Below, in pieces: positions 4,968-5,993 of a DNA stretch of 5,993 nucleotides (its first letter is position 1; every line of letters starts with the position of its first letter). This stretch comes from Bacteroidota bacterium (GTDB lineage: Bacteria > Bacteroidota > Rhodothermia > Rhodothermales > UBA10348), in the NCBI GenBank assembly GCA_004356385.1, contig SMXL01000056.1, positions 1-5,993 of the forward strand, given 5' to 3'. The notes beneath the pieces were generated by a model. It was not told the DNA's origin and ran no database searches. It saw only the letters and a program-made list of their open reading frames with translations. The translations under genes and the position numbers were made by a program.

Positions 4968-5993
4968 ACGAGTAAGGGCTCGTCACTCAGCGAAGCTACC
5001 AGTCCGCCACCCACCTCGCCCTTCATCGCTTGTCCGAGCATCTGTGCAAGGACGATGAACGTCAGACGAAGGTTCATATTCCTTTCCACGAGTATTACCG
5101 CCTCTTCGACAAGGTCTATCATTGACTCCAACTGTGCGGAAGGCAGATTGGTACAGAACTTTCGAATCTCGACAACCTGATCCACGTTTACGATTGGCGC
5201 CGCTTCACCCACGTTCTTAAAGAGAAGCAGATCTCTCAGCCACCCTAACATGAGCTGCAAAAAGAATTTGAGGTTTTCGCGACCCATCCTGTTTAAACGC
5301 TCCGCGTGATCCGTAACTCGATCGATGTCCGGTTTGAAGGTCGCGCGCAGGTATTCAAGAACGAAAGTTCGCAGTGCGAAGAGTTGTTCCGATGACGCCA
5401 GGTCCAGAGCCCGGCTGTACGACCCATCGGCCATTCTGGCGACCGTTCGCGCCACCGAATCGTCCATTTGAATTCGCTCTTTCAGCGCCGTCGCCACCTC
5501 TTCATCGCTCAACCGCGTAAAGCGCAGAAGCTGACAGCGAGATCGGATGGTCGGGAGCATCCGGTCGGGGCGATCGCTGATCAAAATGAATACGGTTCGG
5601 TCTCCCGGTTCTTCCAGGAGCTTGAGAAATGCATTGGCCGCCTCAGAGCGCATACGATCCGCGTCCGTGAGAATCGCAATGCGATACCCGCCTTCTACAG
5701 ACGAAAGACTCATCTCTCGTCTAAGATCCTGTGCGATTCGATCCCGAACGTACAAGACCTGCTTGTTGGAAACGGCATCCAGTGAGTCGAGCGAAGGACG
5801 TCGTTCGAAATCAACCACTGCATACGGATTGTCTGCCAGGAGGCTGAGTCTCTCGGTCACGGCTTCGATTCCGATATCTTTGGGATACGGCATCATCAAA
5901 TGAACGTCCGGGTGGCCGACCCGGAAGACTCTGGAGCAGGCGTTACAGGTGCGGCAAGCAGTGCCCTCGTTGGTCCGCTCACAAAGAAGTGCA
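4964..5993 (-). CDS. holB: DNA polymerase III delta' subunit (5'-truncated by window edge)
   Basis: The clamp-loader subunit that, with tau/gamma and delta, opens the beta clamp during chromosome replication. The frame is open to the right edge and its start is outside, with the Walker A region (about 45 residues) missing. A start near 5899 is excluded because the upstream frame reads a perfect delta' zinc module: Cys4, Cys13, Cys16 and Cys19 of the visible protein (C-x8-C-x2-C-x2-C), then GHPDVHL. In visible numbering, DADRM (110-114) is the degenerate Walker B, NAFLKLLEEP follows, and SRC (151-153, in TIRSRCQLLRF) is the conserved SRC motif that contacts the neighbouring ATP site. The visible part is 342 residues, so full length would be about 390. 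It is convergent with the GroES-like gene; its stop codon overlaps that gene's stop (4964-4967), leaving no room for a terminator between them. Confidence 0.95.
   Translation of the reverse strand, partial: ALLCERTNEGTACRTCNACSRVFRVGHPDVHLMMPYPKDIGIEAVTERLSLLADNPYAVVDFERRPSLDSLDAVSNKQVLYVRDRIAQDLRREMSLSSVEGGYRIAILTDADRMRSEAANAFLKLLEEPGDRTVFILISDRPDRMLPTIRSRCQLLRFTRLSDEEVATALKERIQMDDSVARTVARMADGSYSRALDLASSEQLFALRTFVLEYLRATFKPDIDRVTDHAERLNRMGRENLKFFLQLMLGWLRDLLLFKNVGEAAPIVNVDQVVEIRKFCTNLPSAQLESMIDLVEEAVILVERNMNLRLTFIVLAQMLGQAMKGEVGGGLVASLSDEPLLV

Noticed and set aside
5897..5899. TTG/ATG cluster near 5899 as the start of holB
   Set aside because: The frame continues to the right edge and encodes the delta' four-cysteine zinc module followed by GHPDVH, so the gene is truncated by the window, not short.

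Overview
The window carries five recognisable bacterial protein genes plus one roughly 600-base intergenic region with several sequence signals. Two genes run off the edges. The organism is probably in the Bacteroidota/Rhodothermota/Balneolota neighbourhood. Three things point that way: an extended GroES-family protein of about 134 residues of the kind I associate with that group, Fe-S-type PurF, and starts (GTG, TTG) that mostly lack a Shine-Dalgarno sequence. This placement is an inference from family resemblance and was not tested.

Layout, left to right. (1) A plus-strand CNNM/CorC-HlyC-type membrane protein lacks its N-terminus at the left edge; the end of its DUF21 membrane domain, two CBS domains and a C-terminal CorC_HlyC domain are visible. 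(2) After a 164-base gap holding a 15-bp palindrome comes purF, which catalyses the first committed step of purine synthesis and has the nucleophile Cys and all four Fe-S Cys ligands. (3) From 2683 to 3299 no recognised protein family is encoded. This stretch holds two hairpins of matching geometry, a cluster of DnaA-box-like sequences beside an AT-rich tract, a possible 30-residue membrane peptide, a strong intrinsic terminator, and a 7-codon mini-ORF behind an excellent Shine-Dalgarno sequence. (4) A WcaI/WbuB-like GT4 glycosyltransferase is followed 24 bases later by (5) an extended GroES-family protein, probably in the same transcript. (6) On the minus strand, convergent with the GroES-like gene and overlapping its stop codon, lies holB (DNA polymerase III delta' subunit), whose N-terminus is beyond the right edge.

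The genes do not form one pathway: they cover membrane transport or integrity, purine synthesis, glycan synthesis, a chaperonin cofactor homologue and the replicative clamp loader. I see no mobile element, CRISPR array, tRNA or rRNA. The best candidate for something undescribed is the intergenic region. Its DnaA-box cluster could be an origin, a DnaA-titration site or a DnaA-regulated promoter. No new multi-gene system is evident.
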